From the NCBI RefSeq assembly GCF_002573715.1, contig NZ_PDHM01000012.1, positions 559,368-623,367 on the forward strand: a stretch of DNA of 64,000 nt, given 5' to 3'. Numbering within the stretch: the first letter of the stretch is position 1; each line of letters opens with the position of its first letter. The notes under the pieces are model-generated. The model had not been told where the DNA came from. It searched no databases and saw only the letters and a list, made by a program, of their open reading frames with translations. The translations under genes were made by a program, and so were the position numbers. The DNA is from Paenibacillus sp. EZ-K15 (GTDB taxonomy: Bacteria > Bacillota > Bacilli > Paenibacillales > Paenibacillaceae). Shown here in pieces: positions 24,031-34,519 of the stretch.

Positions 24031-25680
24031 ATGAAATCAATGAAATGGACGGCAGCAGACTTATCGTTAGAACAAAAGGTAGGACAAATGTTTATATGCG
24101 GCTTCAATGCGCTGACGCCGAATGAGCATGCCAAAATACTAATTGAACAATATCAGGTCGGGGGCATGTGCTATTTTCGCCGGAATGTGAAAACGCTGCC
24201 TCAGCTTGCCGAACTGTCGGAGTCCTTGCAGCAGCTCGCATCGGACAGCCAGAAGTTCCCGCTTCTGATCTCGATTGATCAAGAGGGCGGTATGGTTGCA
24301 CGAATTGATCATGAAGGTATCAGCCGCATTCCGGGGAATATGGCGCTTGGAGCAGCGGGCAGCGCGGAGGATTCGTACAGGGTAGCGCAAATCGGGGCGC
24401 GCGAATTGCGTTCACTCGGTGTAAACATGAATTTCGCTCCTTGCCTCGACGTGAACAACAATCCTCGTAATCCGGTCATCGGTGTGCGTTCCTTCGGCGA
24501 AGATCCTCAGGCTGTTGCCGCTCTTGGGACTGCGGCGATAAAGGGATACCAGGAAGAAGGCGTATCCGCTACGGCCAAACACTTCCCGGGCCATGGCGAC
24601 ACCAGCGTTGATTCTCATCTCGGGCGGGCTTCTGTACCGCATGATTTGGAACGGCTCCGCAGCGTGGAATTGTATCCGTTCGCGCAAGCGATCCAGAACG
24701 GCGTGGACGCCATCATGACGGCTCACGTCAGTTTCCCGGCGATTGAGCCGAGCGATCTTCCGGCAACCCTCTCTCATGCCGTGTTAACGGGTTTGCTGAG
24801 GGAGGAGATGGGGTTTGAAGGTCTGATCATCACGGACTGCCTTGAGATGCACGCGATCTCCAAAGAGTACGGGATTCCGGAGGGCGCGATACGCGCGATC
24901 GAAGCGGGTGCGGACTGCGTACTGGTCAGCCATAATCTATCGGAGCAGACGGCGGCGATTACGGCCGTCATTGAGGCTGTCCGCAGCGGGAGACTCCCGG
25001 TAGAGCTGATCGACAAGGCCGTAGATCGGATATTGGCGCTTAAGCAGCGTAATGCAAAGCTCGCTGAGGAGCTTCCGGTCTACCCGATTGGCGAGGTTGC
25101 GGAAGAGTACAAACAATTGCTGGCTCAAATCGCAGGCAGAGGAATCACGCTGGTGAAAGACGAAGGGCAGCTGCCTCTTAAGCCGGAGCAGGCCGTTGCG
25201 GTGATCTGGCCTGAGCTGCTTCAGGCAACCCAGGTGGATGAAGCATGGAGCCAGAGCTACACCTTAGGGGATGCCTTGAGAAGTTACGGGGTTCAGGCAG
25301 ACGATCTGCGTGTCGGAACGGATATGTCCGATGAGGAGGTAGAGCAAGCCGTTAAGGCAGCTGAAGGATATAAACAGATTGTAGTAGCTACGTACACCTC
25401 CGAGAGCCGTATTCCCGCGGGGCAGCAGAAGCTGGTGAATAAGCTGGTTGAACTTGAGGATGTGGCACTTGTTATCGTCGCTACCCGTAATCCCTATGAT
25501 ATCAATGATCTTCCGCCGGTTCCGACATATTTCTGCAGCTACGAGAACACACCTTATTATATGAATGCAGCCGCGGGTGTCTTAATAGGACGGGTTACCC
25601 CTGAGGGTAAGCTCCCGGTAGGAATCAGCGAGACTTATCCGCTTGGATGGAGCGGTAATCAGGACTATGTCAATAATTAA
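24031..25680 (+). CDS. GH3 beta-N-acetylglucosaminidase, NagZ-like
   Basis: A 549-residue glycoside hydrolase family 3 enzyme with an N-terminal TIM barrel and a C-terminal alpha/beta domain. The NagZ signature KHFPGHGDT is at about 182-190. Asp194 and His196 in VDSHLG match the Asp-His acid/base dyad known from Bacillus NagZ. The nucleophile is Asp269 in ITDCLEMH. It has no signal peptide, so it should act in the cytoplasm on imported disaccharides or muropeptide fragments. It follows the YesMN-type pair and sugar transporter, which supports a GlcNAc-containing substrate, and is closed by a terminator. Confidence 0.87.
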   Translation: MKSMKWTAADLSLEQKVGQMFICGFNALTPNEHAKILIEQYQVGGMCYFRRNVKTLPQLAELSESLQQLASDSQKFPLLISIDQEGGMVARIDHEGISRIPGNMALGAAGSAEDSYRVAQIGARELRSLGVNMNFAPCLDVNNNPRNPVIGVRSFGEDPQAVAALGTAAIKGYQEEGVSATAKHFPGHGDTSVDSHLGRASVPHDLERLRSVELYPFAQAIQNGVDAIMTAHVSFPAIEPSDLPATLSHAVLTGLLREEMGFEGLIITDCLEMHAISKEYGIPEGAIRAIEAGADCVLVSHNLSEQTAAITAVIEAVRSGRLPVELIDKAVDRILALKQRNAKLAEELPVYPIGEVAEEYKQLLAQIAGRGITLVKDEGQLPLKPEQAVAVIWPELLQATQVDEAWSQSYTLGDALRSYGVQADDLRVGTDMSDEEVEQAVKAAEGYKQIVVATYTSESRIPAGQQKLVNKLVELEDVALVIVATRNPYDINDLPPVPTYFCSYENTPYYMNAAAGVLIGRVTPEGKLPVGISETYPLGWSGNQDYVNN

Positions 25681-25693
25681 ATAAGGGTTGCTC

Positions 25694-25732
25694 AAACCGG
25701 AGTCTTCCTACCCAGGAATGCTCCGGTTTTCC
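25694..25732 (+). terminator. Terminator after the NagZ-like gene
   Basis: AAACCGGAG (25694-25702) pairs with CTCCGGTTT (25721-25729), with an inner TTCCT/AGGAA stem and a short T run. Confidence 0.8.
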
Positions 25733-25835
25733 TATTTTCCAGCCTTTTCTGAGCAACTTTTCGGGAAAGTCCGCGTCTAATAGTATGTCCAATAGAGGCA
25801 GACAGACTATACTGAGAGTTTTAAAGGAGTAGAGA

Positions 25836-28565
25836 ATGAATTTCAAGAGAATCTCGATGATTACAGTCCTTGCCGCGGCCCAAGTATCCATGGCATTTCC
25901 CGCGGCAGCTGAATCACCGGATATTACAGCTCCGGCGCTAAATAGCCAATCAGCGCTGCAGTCCCCGGTGGAAGGACAAAGCCAGCAGAGTGGAGAACAA
26001 CAGACGGACTTGCAGCAAGCGGAGGAAACATCAGCAACGCCAAAGGAAACATCTTCTGATTCAGTCGAAGGCACGATTAGCGATCCGAATGCCGAACCTT
26101 CTGCGCCCAATGAACTGCAGGAGGATACGGAAAACGATCCTTCCGATAATGAGGTTTCAGAGAACGAAGAGGGCAGTCCATCCGGAGAGCCCGAAGTCAG
26201 TACTTCCAATGTTTCGGCGAATGAACTTGTACTGATGATGAACAGCAATGTGATGTACCATAACGGCAAGAAATACAAAGCGGGTCAGCCGATGGCTGTG
26301 AAGCAAGGGGTATCCTATGTCGCTATTCGCGCCATGGTTGAACGTGCAGGACTGAAGCTGTCTTACGATAATAAAACGAAGGAAACCATCATCTTTAAGG
26401 ATGGCAATGAACTTCGGTTTACGACAGGAAGCAGCCATTATAAAGTCAACGGACAGGTACGTCCGATGAAAGGCCCTGCTTACCAGAGCAACAATGTGTT
26501 TATGGTTCCGTTAACCTCGATCACGCAAGCGCTTGAAATTCCATACCAGGTGAACCAGCCCGAGAAGAAGGTTATTCTCGATCTATCCGGTATGGGCAGC
26601 GGCAACGGTAACGGCGAACAGCCAGGCGGAAATAACGGCGGGGGATCTGGCAGCGAGGTTCCGAATATACCGAATCTCGGGCCCAATGACCTCATCCTGA
26701 TGATGAACAGCAACAAGATGTATCAGAACGGGAAAGCGTATACGGCAGGTCAGCCGATGGCAGTCAAGAACGGCGTATCCTATGTTGCCATTCGCTCCCT
26801 CGTTGATCGTGTCGGCTTGAAGTTGACCTATGACGGAAAGACAAAAGAAACGATTATTATCCGCGGTAACGATGAGCTTCGTTTTAAGACGAACAGCAGC
26901 GTTTACACCGTGAACGGGGTCAGAAAATCGATGAAGGGACCGGCTTACCAGTCCAACAATACGTTCATGGTGCCGCTGACAAGCATTACGCAGGCGCTGG
27001 ACATCACCTATCGGGTGGACCAGCCGAATAAGCGGGTTATCCTTAGCTTGAGCGCAAAGCCCGTAGCTTCCTTCACGGTGCAGCCTGGTGAGATCCTCGC
27101 CGGACAAACAACGGTTACGTATAAGACGAATGCCTATTCGCCGACGGGCCTGGCTATTGTTGACGAGCATTGGGAAGGCCGGGAAGAGATTTTTGACGAA
27201 CCCGGCGTGCATACGGTTTCCTACTCGGTACAGGATTCCAGCGGGGAGTGGAGCGACCCGTATATATTGAGCATTCGTGTATCCGCACCGAATACGCCGC
27301 CTGTTGCCATGTTCGAAACGGATAAACAGGAATATAAGATCGGTGAGAAAATAACGTACATGAATATGAGTTACGACAACGATCCTGGCGATGAGCTTAC
27401 GTATAAGTGGGAAAACAACGATCAGGCCTTTTTTACGGCAGGACCGCATAAAGTGCTGTTGATTGTTACTGATAAACATGGAGCGACCAGCTCATACGAG
27501 AAGATTATCAACGTAACGAGCGAAGTATTGTATACGCGTGATCAATTCAATCAATTGTTTACGGGCATCGGCGACAAATACACCTTTGACGGATCCGCTG
27601 TGCCGACATGGAATCTGATGCCGATTACAAGAAGCTCCGAACCTTATCTGTTGATTCGCAGCAACTCTCCGGAAACCGTCTATCAAGAGGGTATCGTCTA
27701 CCGCGAGGTCGGCAATGCCAGCACGCGATTCATGATCCACCACTTGAACGCAACCGGGAAGAACATGAAGATGTACGTCGTCGCCACTAACATCAACACC
27801 ATGACGGCGCGTCTGACAACCGAGTATACGGGAATAGGCGGTCCGATTAATATACCGACTGCTACGGGAAAAGCGGCTGTTCAGCGCTATCTCGAGTCTA
27901 TGCAATCAGCTGATTCATTCAAGACGATCTCGCTTGCGCCTGGGGAAAGCCGGGTCATTCTGCAAGATTTGAGCGCGCAAACCTTGAAGAATCAGCAGGT
28001 GCTGTCCATGTTTGCTGATCTCTATTCGGATTCACCGATCCGGTATGATGTCATCATGATTGATGAAGCCAAGGATCCGATTCAAAAGCTTCCTTACCTG
28101 AAGCTCCATCCGAGCGATGGCGTTCATAACCGGGGAACGTACCCGGACTCGACACGGATCATTGAATCCTATGATCTGGTTGGCAACACGCCTACCCGTC
28201 TAGCGCTCGGTGACAAGACAAACGATCCGAATCTGGAAGGGTATGACGGCATTAACGGTTCATATCAATCCAATGCCGGGAACTTCGGTGTGCTGTACAA
28301 AATCAAGCTGCACCGCGTAGCGCCCAATACGCTGATCACGCTGAATCCGCGTGGAGGCAAGTACATGGGTGCGCTGATGGTGAACGGAACTATCATTCAG
28401 ACGCCGAATACAAGCGGAGGCGCTATATCTGCACCGAATGAAGCTGCCGTTCTCTATCGTACGGGGAATTACGAGCAGACCGTGGAAATCCTGTTTACGG
28501 CGGCGCCGGGAAGCAGCTTGCCAATCAACTTCCTGTTCCAGCCGCTTCCGCAAGTGAAGAACTAA
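25836..28565 (+). CDS. Exported protein with duplicated stalk domains and PKD-like region
   Basis: A 909-residue secreted or surface protein. A signal peptide covers about residues 1-26 (ends AFPAAAES). An acidic, Ser/Glu/Gln-rich linker runs to about 125. Two copper amine oxidase N-terminal-like (stalk) repeats follow at about 128-250 and 285-408, joined by a Gly/Asn-rich hinge. Then come two PKD-like beta domains (PVASFTV near 408, PPVAMFETDKQEY near 488) and a C-terminal beta-rich domain of some 330 residues that I do not recognise. Stalk repeats are common in Paenibacillus surface proteins. It is a single-gene unit with AAAGGAG before the ATG. Function is unknown; adhesion or wall display is a guess. 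Confidence 0.82.
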   Translation: MNFKRISMITVLAAAQVSMAFPAAAESPDITAPALNSQSALQSPVEGQSQQSGEQQTDLQQAEETSATPKETSSDSVEGTISDPNAEPSAPNELQEDTENDPSDNEVSENEEGSPSGEPEVSTSNVSANELVLMMNSNVMYHNGKKYKAGQPMAVKQGVSYVAIRAMVERAGLKLSYDNKTKETIIFKDGNELRFTTGSSHYKVNGQVRPMKGPAYQSNNVFMVPLTSITQALEIPYQVNQPEKKVILDLSGMGSGNGNGEQPGGNNGGGSGSEVPNIPNLGPNDLILMMNSNKMYQNGKAYTAGQPMAVKNGVSYVAIRSLVDRVGLKLTYDGKTKETIIIRGNDELRFKTNSSVYTVNGVRKSMKGPAYQSNNTFMVPLTSITQALDITYRVDQPNKRVILSLSAKPVASFTVQPGEILAGQTTVTYKTNAYSPTGLAIVDEHWEGREEIFDEPGVHTVSYSVQDSSGEWSDPYILSIRVSAPNTPPVAMFETDKQEYKIGEKITYMNMSYDNDPGDELTYKWENNDQAFFTAGPHKVLLIVTDKHGATSSYEKIINVTSEVLYTRDQFNQLFTGIGDKYTFDGSAVPTWNLMPITRSSEPYLLIRSNSPETVYQEGIVYREVGNASTRFMIHHLNATGKNMKMYVVATNINTMTARLTTEYTGIGGPINIPTATGKAAVQRYLESMQSADSFKTISLAPGESRVILQDLSAQTLKNQQVLSMFADLYSDSPIRYDVIMIDEAKDPIQKLPYLKLHPSDGVHNRGTYPDSTRIIESYDLVGNTPTRLALGDKTNDPNLEGYDGINGSYQSNAGNFGVLYKIKLHRVAPNTLITLNPRGGKYMGALMVNGTIIQTPNTSGGAISAPNEAAVLYRTGNYEQTVEILFTAAPGSSLPINFLFQPLPQVKN
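26215..27055 (+). repeat. Tandem duplication of stalk-domain coding sequence
   Basis: Two segments of about 370 bases (about 26217-26585 and 26685-27055) encode the same domain. Shared strings include LMMNSN, AGQPMAVK, GVSYVAIR, MKGPAYQSNN and FMVPLTSITQAL. Third positions differ often, so the duplication is not recent. Confidence 0.85.
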
Positions 28566-28581
28566 TCCATTATTTATTCAT

Positions 28582-28633
28582 AACAAAGGGACAGCCTTAC
28601 AGCCAGTACATGGTAAGGGTTGTCCTTTTTGTT
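28582..28633 (+). terminator. Terminator after the stalk-domain protein gene
   Basis: AACAAAGGGACA-type left arm (28582-28600) pairs with a right arm ending CCTTTTTGTT (28613-28633), with the T tract inside the right arm. Confidence 0.75.
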
Positions 28634-28726
28634 AGCTGTTAAAAGGGAGTTCGTCAAATGCCAAGCGTTTCGCGTCCCAGCGGCGCAGTACCTTGCAGGG
28701 GTTTAGTCTATCCACAACCGCTTTCA

Positions 28727-28756
28727 TTGACGCTGTCTTATTTTTCAGGCATTATA
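28727..28756 (+). promoter_or_regulatory. Probable zur promoter
   Basis: TTGACG (28727-28732) is followed after 17-18 bases by CATTATA. The -10 is imperfect. Confidence 0.45.
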
Positions 28757-28779
28757 AGGAGAGAGTATCTTCAAGTAGA

Positions 28780-28792
28780 GGAGGTTACCTCC
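28780..28792 (+). promoter_or_regulatory. Small hairpin holding the zur ribosome-binding site
   Basis: GGAGG (28780-28784) is followed by TTA and CCTCC (28788-28792), a perfect 5-bp stem with a three-base loop. The GGAGG is the ribosome site of the ATG at 28795, so folding would hide it. Confidence 0.5.
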
Positions 28793-28794
28793 GT

Positions 28795-29265
28795 ATGCTT
28801 ACGACGGAACAGATCATCGACGCCATGTCGGAACATGGGCTGCGCATTACTGATCAGCGCAAGACGCTTGCCAAATTGTTTGGGGAACATCCTGGATATT
28901 TGACGGCCAAGGATGTGTACGAATATATGGGCCGGAAGTACAGCGGTTTGAGCTTTGATACAGTGTACCGGAATCTTCGGGTATTGTACGAGCTTGGTGT
29001 ATTGGAGCAGGTAGTGTTCGAGGAGGGCATCAAGTTTCGAGGACGATGCAGCGAAGAGCATCACCATCATCACATGATCTGCCTGCAGTGCCAGAAGACG
29101 TACCCGATTACGTTTTGCCCGATGCAGCTGACCGATGCACCGGATGATTTCCAGGTGGTTCAGCATAAATTCGAAGTGTTCGGCTACTGCCGGGACTGCG
29201 GCAAGGACAATACCGATAAGGAAACTTCACCAGCCAGTGGAGGAAAGCGGGACAGCCGGGTATGA
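28795..29265 (+). CDS. zur: Zinc uptake regulator of the Fur family
   Basis: A 156-residue Fur-family repressor most like Bacillus Zur. The N-terminal winged helix has [19 protein letters not shown] and [20 protein letters not shown]. The metal region has HHHHHM, the structural zinc pairs C-x2-C (CLQC) and C-x2-C (CRDC), and ITFCPM. The segment [12 protein letters not shown] is close to the Bacillus protein. The start at 28795 follows GAGGAGG; the longer frame from 28693 lacks a site. It overlaps yidD by four bases. The znuACB genes lie 3.7 kb downstream behind Zur-box-like sites. Confidence 0.88.
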   Translation: MLTTEQIIDAMSEHGLRITDQRKTLAKLFGEHPGYLTAKDVYEYMGRKYSGLSFDTVYRNLRVLYELGVLEQVVFEEGIKFRGRCSEEHHHHHMICLQCQKTYPITFCPMQLTDAPDDFQVVQHKFEVFGYCRDCGKDNTDKETSPASGGKRDSRV

Positions 29266-29519
29266 GCACGGCACGTAGGGTAGTGAAGGTGCCGATACAC
29301 TTCTATCGGAAATTCATTTCTCCGTTGAAACCGGCGACTTGCCGATTCTACCCGACCTGCTCGGCCTATGCACTGGAAGCGATTGAGGTACACGGCGCGC
29401 TGAAGGGCTCCTGGCTGGCGGCCAAGCGAATAGCAAGATGCCATCCGTTTCATCCAGGCGGCATTGACATGGTTCCACCGCGCAAGGATAAGGTGTCGTC
29501 TTCATTGACAGAGAAATAA
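29262..29519 (+). CDS. yidD: Membrane protein insertion efficiency factor
   Basis: An 85-residue YidD-family protein. The signature [20 protein letters not shown] with SAYALEAI following, and the second Cys in [14 protein letters not shown], are all present. YidD is a small amphipathic membrane-associated protein that aids YidC/Sec-dependent insertion. The ATG overlaps the zur stop (ATGA), so translation is coupled. It is not near rnpA-yidC as in many genomes. Confidence 0.92.
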   Translation: MSTARRVVKVPIHFYRKFISPLKPATCRFYPTCSAYALEAIEVHGALKGSWLAAKRIARCHPFHPGGIDMVPPRKDKVSSSLTEK

Positions 29520-29584
29520 AATCGATACGAAGCGGAATTCCATGCTGCCTTTGGACATAGCAATCCCACGGAACGCGACTCACC

Positions 29585-29614
29585 TTGACACACCGCAGCC
29601 CGTTTGATTAAAAT
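29585..29614 (+). promoter_or_regulatory. Promoter of the metS T-box transcript
   Basis: TTGACA (29585-29590) and TAAAAT (29609-29614) are separated by 18 bases. Transcription would start near 29621, just before the T-box stem I. Confidence 0.75.
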
Positions 29615-29632
29615 GTAAGAAATTATAGGTAT

Positions 29633-29904
29633 ATCCGAGGAAGAGATAAGTACGAAAAGCTTGCCTTGAACAGAGAGCCGGAACAGCTGGAAACCGGTCT
29701 TGGCGAATTTCGGAAAATGGTCTTGGAGGATCCGCTTTTGAGCGCTGCAGTCCGGGTAATAAGGCTGCCGTAAAGAAGCGGCGTGAGCCAGCGTTAATGG
29801 ACGGCCGGATGACGGCCAGATGAGCCTGTTACCCGTAAGGGGACAGGGAATTTGGGTGGTAACACGTGAGAACAACTCTCGTCCCATGGGGACGGGGGTT
29901 TTTT
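29633..29904 (+). promoter_or_regulatory. T-box riboswitch, Met specifier
   Basis: The leader has the stem I AGTA and GAA loop-E elements. An ATG specifier codon at 29717-29719 fits a Met tRNA. The T-box core (29849-29870, GGGTGGTAACACG central) pairs with uncharged tRNA ends. A terminator follows at 29876-29898 with a T run to 29904. Uncharged methionine tRNA should switch to the antiterminator and raise MetRS synthesis. Confidence 0.93.
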
Positions 29905-29965
29905 GCTGTTTACTGCTGTTCTTCAATAAGAGATTACTTGGTACAAACAATCAATTTCACGGTAA

Positions 29966-31981
<2,016 letters not shown>

Positions 31982-32012
31982 AATGCTCTCTCATTGAATT
32001 AAGTCGCGATAG

Positions 32013-32050
32013 ACGGTGTACCCTGTTAAAGGGTACGCCGTTATTTTTTC
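32013..32050 (+). terminator. Terminator of metS
   Basis: ACGGTGTACCC (32013-32023) pairs with GGGTACGCCGT (32031-32041) with G-U pairs; TATTTTTTC follows. Confidence 0.85.
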
Positions 32051-32051
32051 C

Positions 32052-32420
32052 TTTAAGAGGTTGTTCAAAAAGTCCGCTTTTGATAAGAAAACCTCTATCG
32101 AGGCCACTTCAAGGATGAGCGACCGCGATGCATAGGTAGGTTTTCTTGCGATATAGAATTTCATCAGTTCCACTGATAACTTATAAATTCTATATCTAAC
32201 ACGAAGCGAATCAGGAAGCAGCTCGGCATCGAATCTTGAATTCAGCCGGGCCTTCCGGTGCTCACGTACCCAAAACAGCAGATGCTTTCGAAGGCGTTTT
32301 CTGCGAAAACGTGTAGCTCCGCTCCTGACGTCCCTAGCTTCATCCAACTGAAGCGTTTTGAAAAAACGCACATCGGAAGCATAAGCTTCGGTGCTGAAAA
32401 TCGACCTTTTTGAACACGCA
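32052..32420. repeat. Candidate non-autonomous interspersed repeat (MITE-like)
   Basis: About 370 bases without a convincing gene separate metS from znuA. The ends are imperfect inverted repeats (GTTGTTCAAAAAGTC near 32058, GACCTTTTTGAACAC near 32403). Inside is a long hairpin: an 11-bp perfect stem (32151-32161 with 32185-32195) around ATCAGT/ACTGAT. A minus-strand frame of 126 codons crosses it but has no ribosome site and runs into the terminator, so I do not call it. A GCTGTTCAAAAAG motif recurs at 42984. Copy number cannot be judged from one window. Confidence 0.5.
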
Positions 32421-32456
32421 CTTTAATACGGGGGATATAACATCTCTATTGAAAAT

Positions 32457-32532
32457 TAATAGTAATTTTTACGATTTGGTTGACAATGATGTTTGCCTGC
32501 TCTTATAATCTTGTTAGTAAAGATTACGATTA
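32457..32532 (+). promoter_or_regulatory. znuA promoter with two Zur-box-like sites
   Basis: TTGACA (32480-32485) and TATAAT (32504-32509) are spaced 18. A 21-bp site at 32457-32477 matches the Bacillus Zur palindrome (AAATCGTAAT-N-ATTACGATTT) at 17 of 20 positions, just upstream of -35. A second, weaker site (32512-32532, right half ATTACGATTA) lies around the start point. Zinc-loaded Zur should repress from both. Confidence 0.78.
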
Positions 32533-32561
32533 ATTGAACGGAGCGGATATGGGAGATGAAC

Positions 32562-33623
32562 ATGAACAAGAGAAAGAGAGAAAGCAAACTTAATAGTTGG
32601 ACCTGGAGTGTAACCTCCATATTGTTGGCGGTACTCATCCTGTCGGGGTGCGGAAGTAAATCTGGCGGCAGCATTGTCGAAGGCAAGGTAAACGTCATTA
32701 CGACCTTTTATCCAATCTATGAGTTTACGAAGGAAATCGGCGGGGACGACGTCAATGTTGTAAATCTTCTGCCAACGGGCGTGGAACCGCATGATTGGAC
32801 ACCGCGCAGCCAGGATATCGTGAATACTTCCAAGGCCCAGCTGTTTCTCTATAACGGTGCCGGACTGGAAGGCTGGGTACCTGGGTTTCTGAAGGGACTT
32901 GATAAAGATACGCAAGTTAAGCCGGTAGAAGTCAGTCAAGGGATCAAGCTGATCGATGCCGTGGGAGACGATGGTCATGGACACGGGGAAGCAGCTCATG
33001 AAGAGGAACATGATCACAGCCACGAGGAAGGCGTGGAAGAAGACCATGCAGGCCATGAACACGAAGAAGAGGCAGCAGCTGAGAATAACACCAGTACTCT
33101 TCATACGGATCCACATACTTGGGTAAGTCCGAAATCCGCTCTGGTTATGGCAGAGAATATCAAGAATAGTCTTGTCGAGGCGGATTCTGAACATAAGGAC
33201 GGTTATGAGCAGCGCTTTGAAGCCTTGAAAGAGAAGCTGGTCAAACTGGATAACGACTTTACGAACGAATTGTCCCAAACGCCGAAAAAAGATATTGTTG
33301 TATCCCATCAGGCATTCGGCTATCTGTGCCGGGATTATGGCTTAACGCAGCATGCGATTATGGGATTGTCGCCGGATGCGGAGCCCAGGGCGCAGGATAT
33401 AGTAAACCTGACCAAGACGGTGAAAGAGAAGGAAGTCAAATATATTTTCTTCGAAGAGCTCGTATCGGATAAACTTGCCAAAACGCTGGCGAATGAAGCG
33501 GGCGTGGAAACCTTGGTATTGAATCCCGTGGAGGGACTGACGAAGGAGCAGGCAAGCGGCGGTGACAATTATTTCACGCTGATGGAGAAAAATTTGCAAA
33601 ATCTAACGAAGGCTTTACAATAA
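32562..33623 (+). CDS. znuA: Zinc ABC transporter substrate-binding lipoprotein
   Basis: A 353-residue cluster A-I metal-binding protein. The signal peptide ends LILSGC (lipid Cys about 30). Candidate zinc ligands include His in GVEPHDWTP, the conserved His in DPHTWVSP and VVSHQAFGY. A long His/Glu/Asp-rich loop (about residues 143-183, many HGH, HDHSH and HEH clusters) is typical of zinc rather than manganese transporters. ATG 32562 is favoured over 32556 by ribosome-site spacing (GGGAG at 32551-32555). It is followed by an attenuator-like hairpin and znuC. Confidence 0.92.
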   Translation: MNKRKRESKLNSWTWSVTSILLAVLILSGCGSKSGGSIVEGKVNVITTFYPIYEFTKEIGGDDVNVVNLLPTGVEPHDWTPRSQDIVNTSKAQLFLYNGAGLEGWVPGFLKGLDKDTQVKPVEVSQGIKLIDAVGDDGHGHGEAAHEEEHDHSHEEGVEEDHAGHEHEEEAAAENNTSTLHTDPHTWVSPKSALVMAENIKNSLVEADSEHKDGYEQRFEALKEKLVKLDNDFTNELSQTPKKDIVVSHQAFGYLCRDYGLTQHAIMGLSPDAEPRAQDIVNLTKTVKEKEVKYIFFEELVSDKLAKTLANEAGVETLVLNPVEGLTKEQASGGDNYFTLMEKNLQNLTKALQ

Positions 33624-33624
33624 G

Positions 33625-33655
33625 GAAGATGGGGGAGCATATCCCCCTCTTCTTT
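33625..33655 (+). terminator. Hairpin between znuA and znuC
   Basis: GAAGA-GGGGGA (33625-33636) pairs with TCCCCC-TCTTC (33642-33652), followed by TTTCG. The weak tail suggests partial termination, giving more ZnuA than ZnuCB. Confidence 0.6.
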
Positions 33656-33724
33656 CGTGTTATGAACGTTTATGGTGTTCATATATTTAGTTAGAAAGAC
33701 TACAGAGAGAAAGGCGGCCTGATT

Positions 33725-34474
33725 ATGGAGCCGGCAGCACAGGATTGCCACCAACCTATTGTACAAATCAAGGATGTATCCTTTCATTACCGCGAGCAAC
33801 AGGTGATCAAGGATCTCAATTTCACCATAAAAGAGCGGGACTTTGTAGGTATTGTCGGGTCTAATGGGGCAGGCAAAACCACTTTGCTCCGCATGATCGT
33901 TGGATTGCTGCCTGCCGCGGAAGGGTCTATCGAACTCTTCGGTCAGCCGATCCGTAAGTTTCAGGACTGGGAGAGAATCGGGTACGTTCCGCAGAAAAAT
34001 TCGTTTAATCCACTGTTCCCCGCCACTGTGCGCGAAGTCGTCATGTCCGGGCTATATAATCGGAAGAAAATGTTTCGCCGTTTGAACCGTCTGGACCACC
34101 AGAAATGTGAGGATGCTCTGGAAGTGATGCGCATTCAGGATATTGCTGATAAGCGGATCGGGGCTCTGTCCGGTGGGCAGCAGCAGCGCGTTTTTCTCGC
34201 CCGGGCGCTCATTAATCGTCCGGATCTGCTCATACTTGACGAGCCTACGATCGGCATTGATGCCGATACCCAGGCCGGATTCTTTGAATTGATTACCCAT
34301 ATGCATGCCCATCATCGGATGACGTTTTTGATGGTCACCCATGATTTGGACATGGTTAAAGACTACTTGGGAGAATCGCCGGTATCGCAGAACGGAAAAA
34401 TTCAGTTTTTTGTCAGACATTCTCATGATATCGAAAACTGCGCAGAAGTGGATCTGCAGCATTCGCTCGTATAA
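33725..34474 (+). CDS. znuC: Zinc ABC transporter ATP-binding protein
   Basis: A 249-residue ABC ATPase. Walker A is GSNGAGKTT near 43-51, the signature is LSGGQQQR near 143-150, Walker B is LLILDEPT with the catalytic Glu, and the switch His is in VTHD. The C-terminal tail NGKIQFF then a His-containing segment is typical of ZnuC/MntB-type subunits. It lies between znuA and znuB on one strand, so it powers the same importer. Confidence 0.93.
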   Translation: MEPAAQDCHQPIVQIKDVSFHYREQQVIKDLNFTIKERDFVGIVGSNGAGKTTLLRMIVGLLPAAEGSIELFGQPIRKFQDWERIGYVPQKNSFNPLFPATVREVVMSGLYNRKKMFRRLNRLDHQKCEDALEVMRIQDIADKRIGALSGGQQQRVFLARALINRPDLLILDEPTIGIDADTQAGFFELITHMHAHHRMTFLMVTHDLDMVKDYLGESPVSQNGKIQFFVRHSHDIENCAEVDLQHSLV

Positions 34475-34519
34475 TGTATAGAAACAAACTTTTTGAAGCA
34501 GGAGAAGGGGACGTTATCA

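Noticed and set aside
31991..32371. Minus-strand frame of 126 codons across the metS terminator and repeat
   Set aside because: It has no ribosome site and reads into a strong terminator hairpin. It is more likely a chance or relic frame within a repeat than a gene.
32052..32420. Intact insertion sequence with transposase
   Set aside because: The segment is too short, and no transposase motif is seen in any frame; only repeat-like ends remain.
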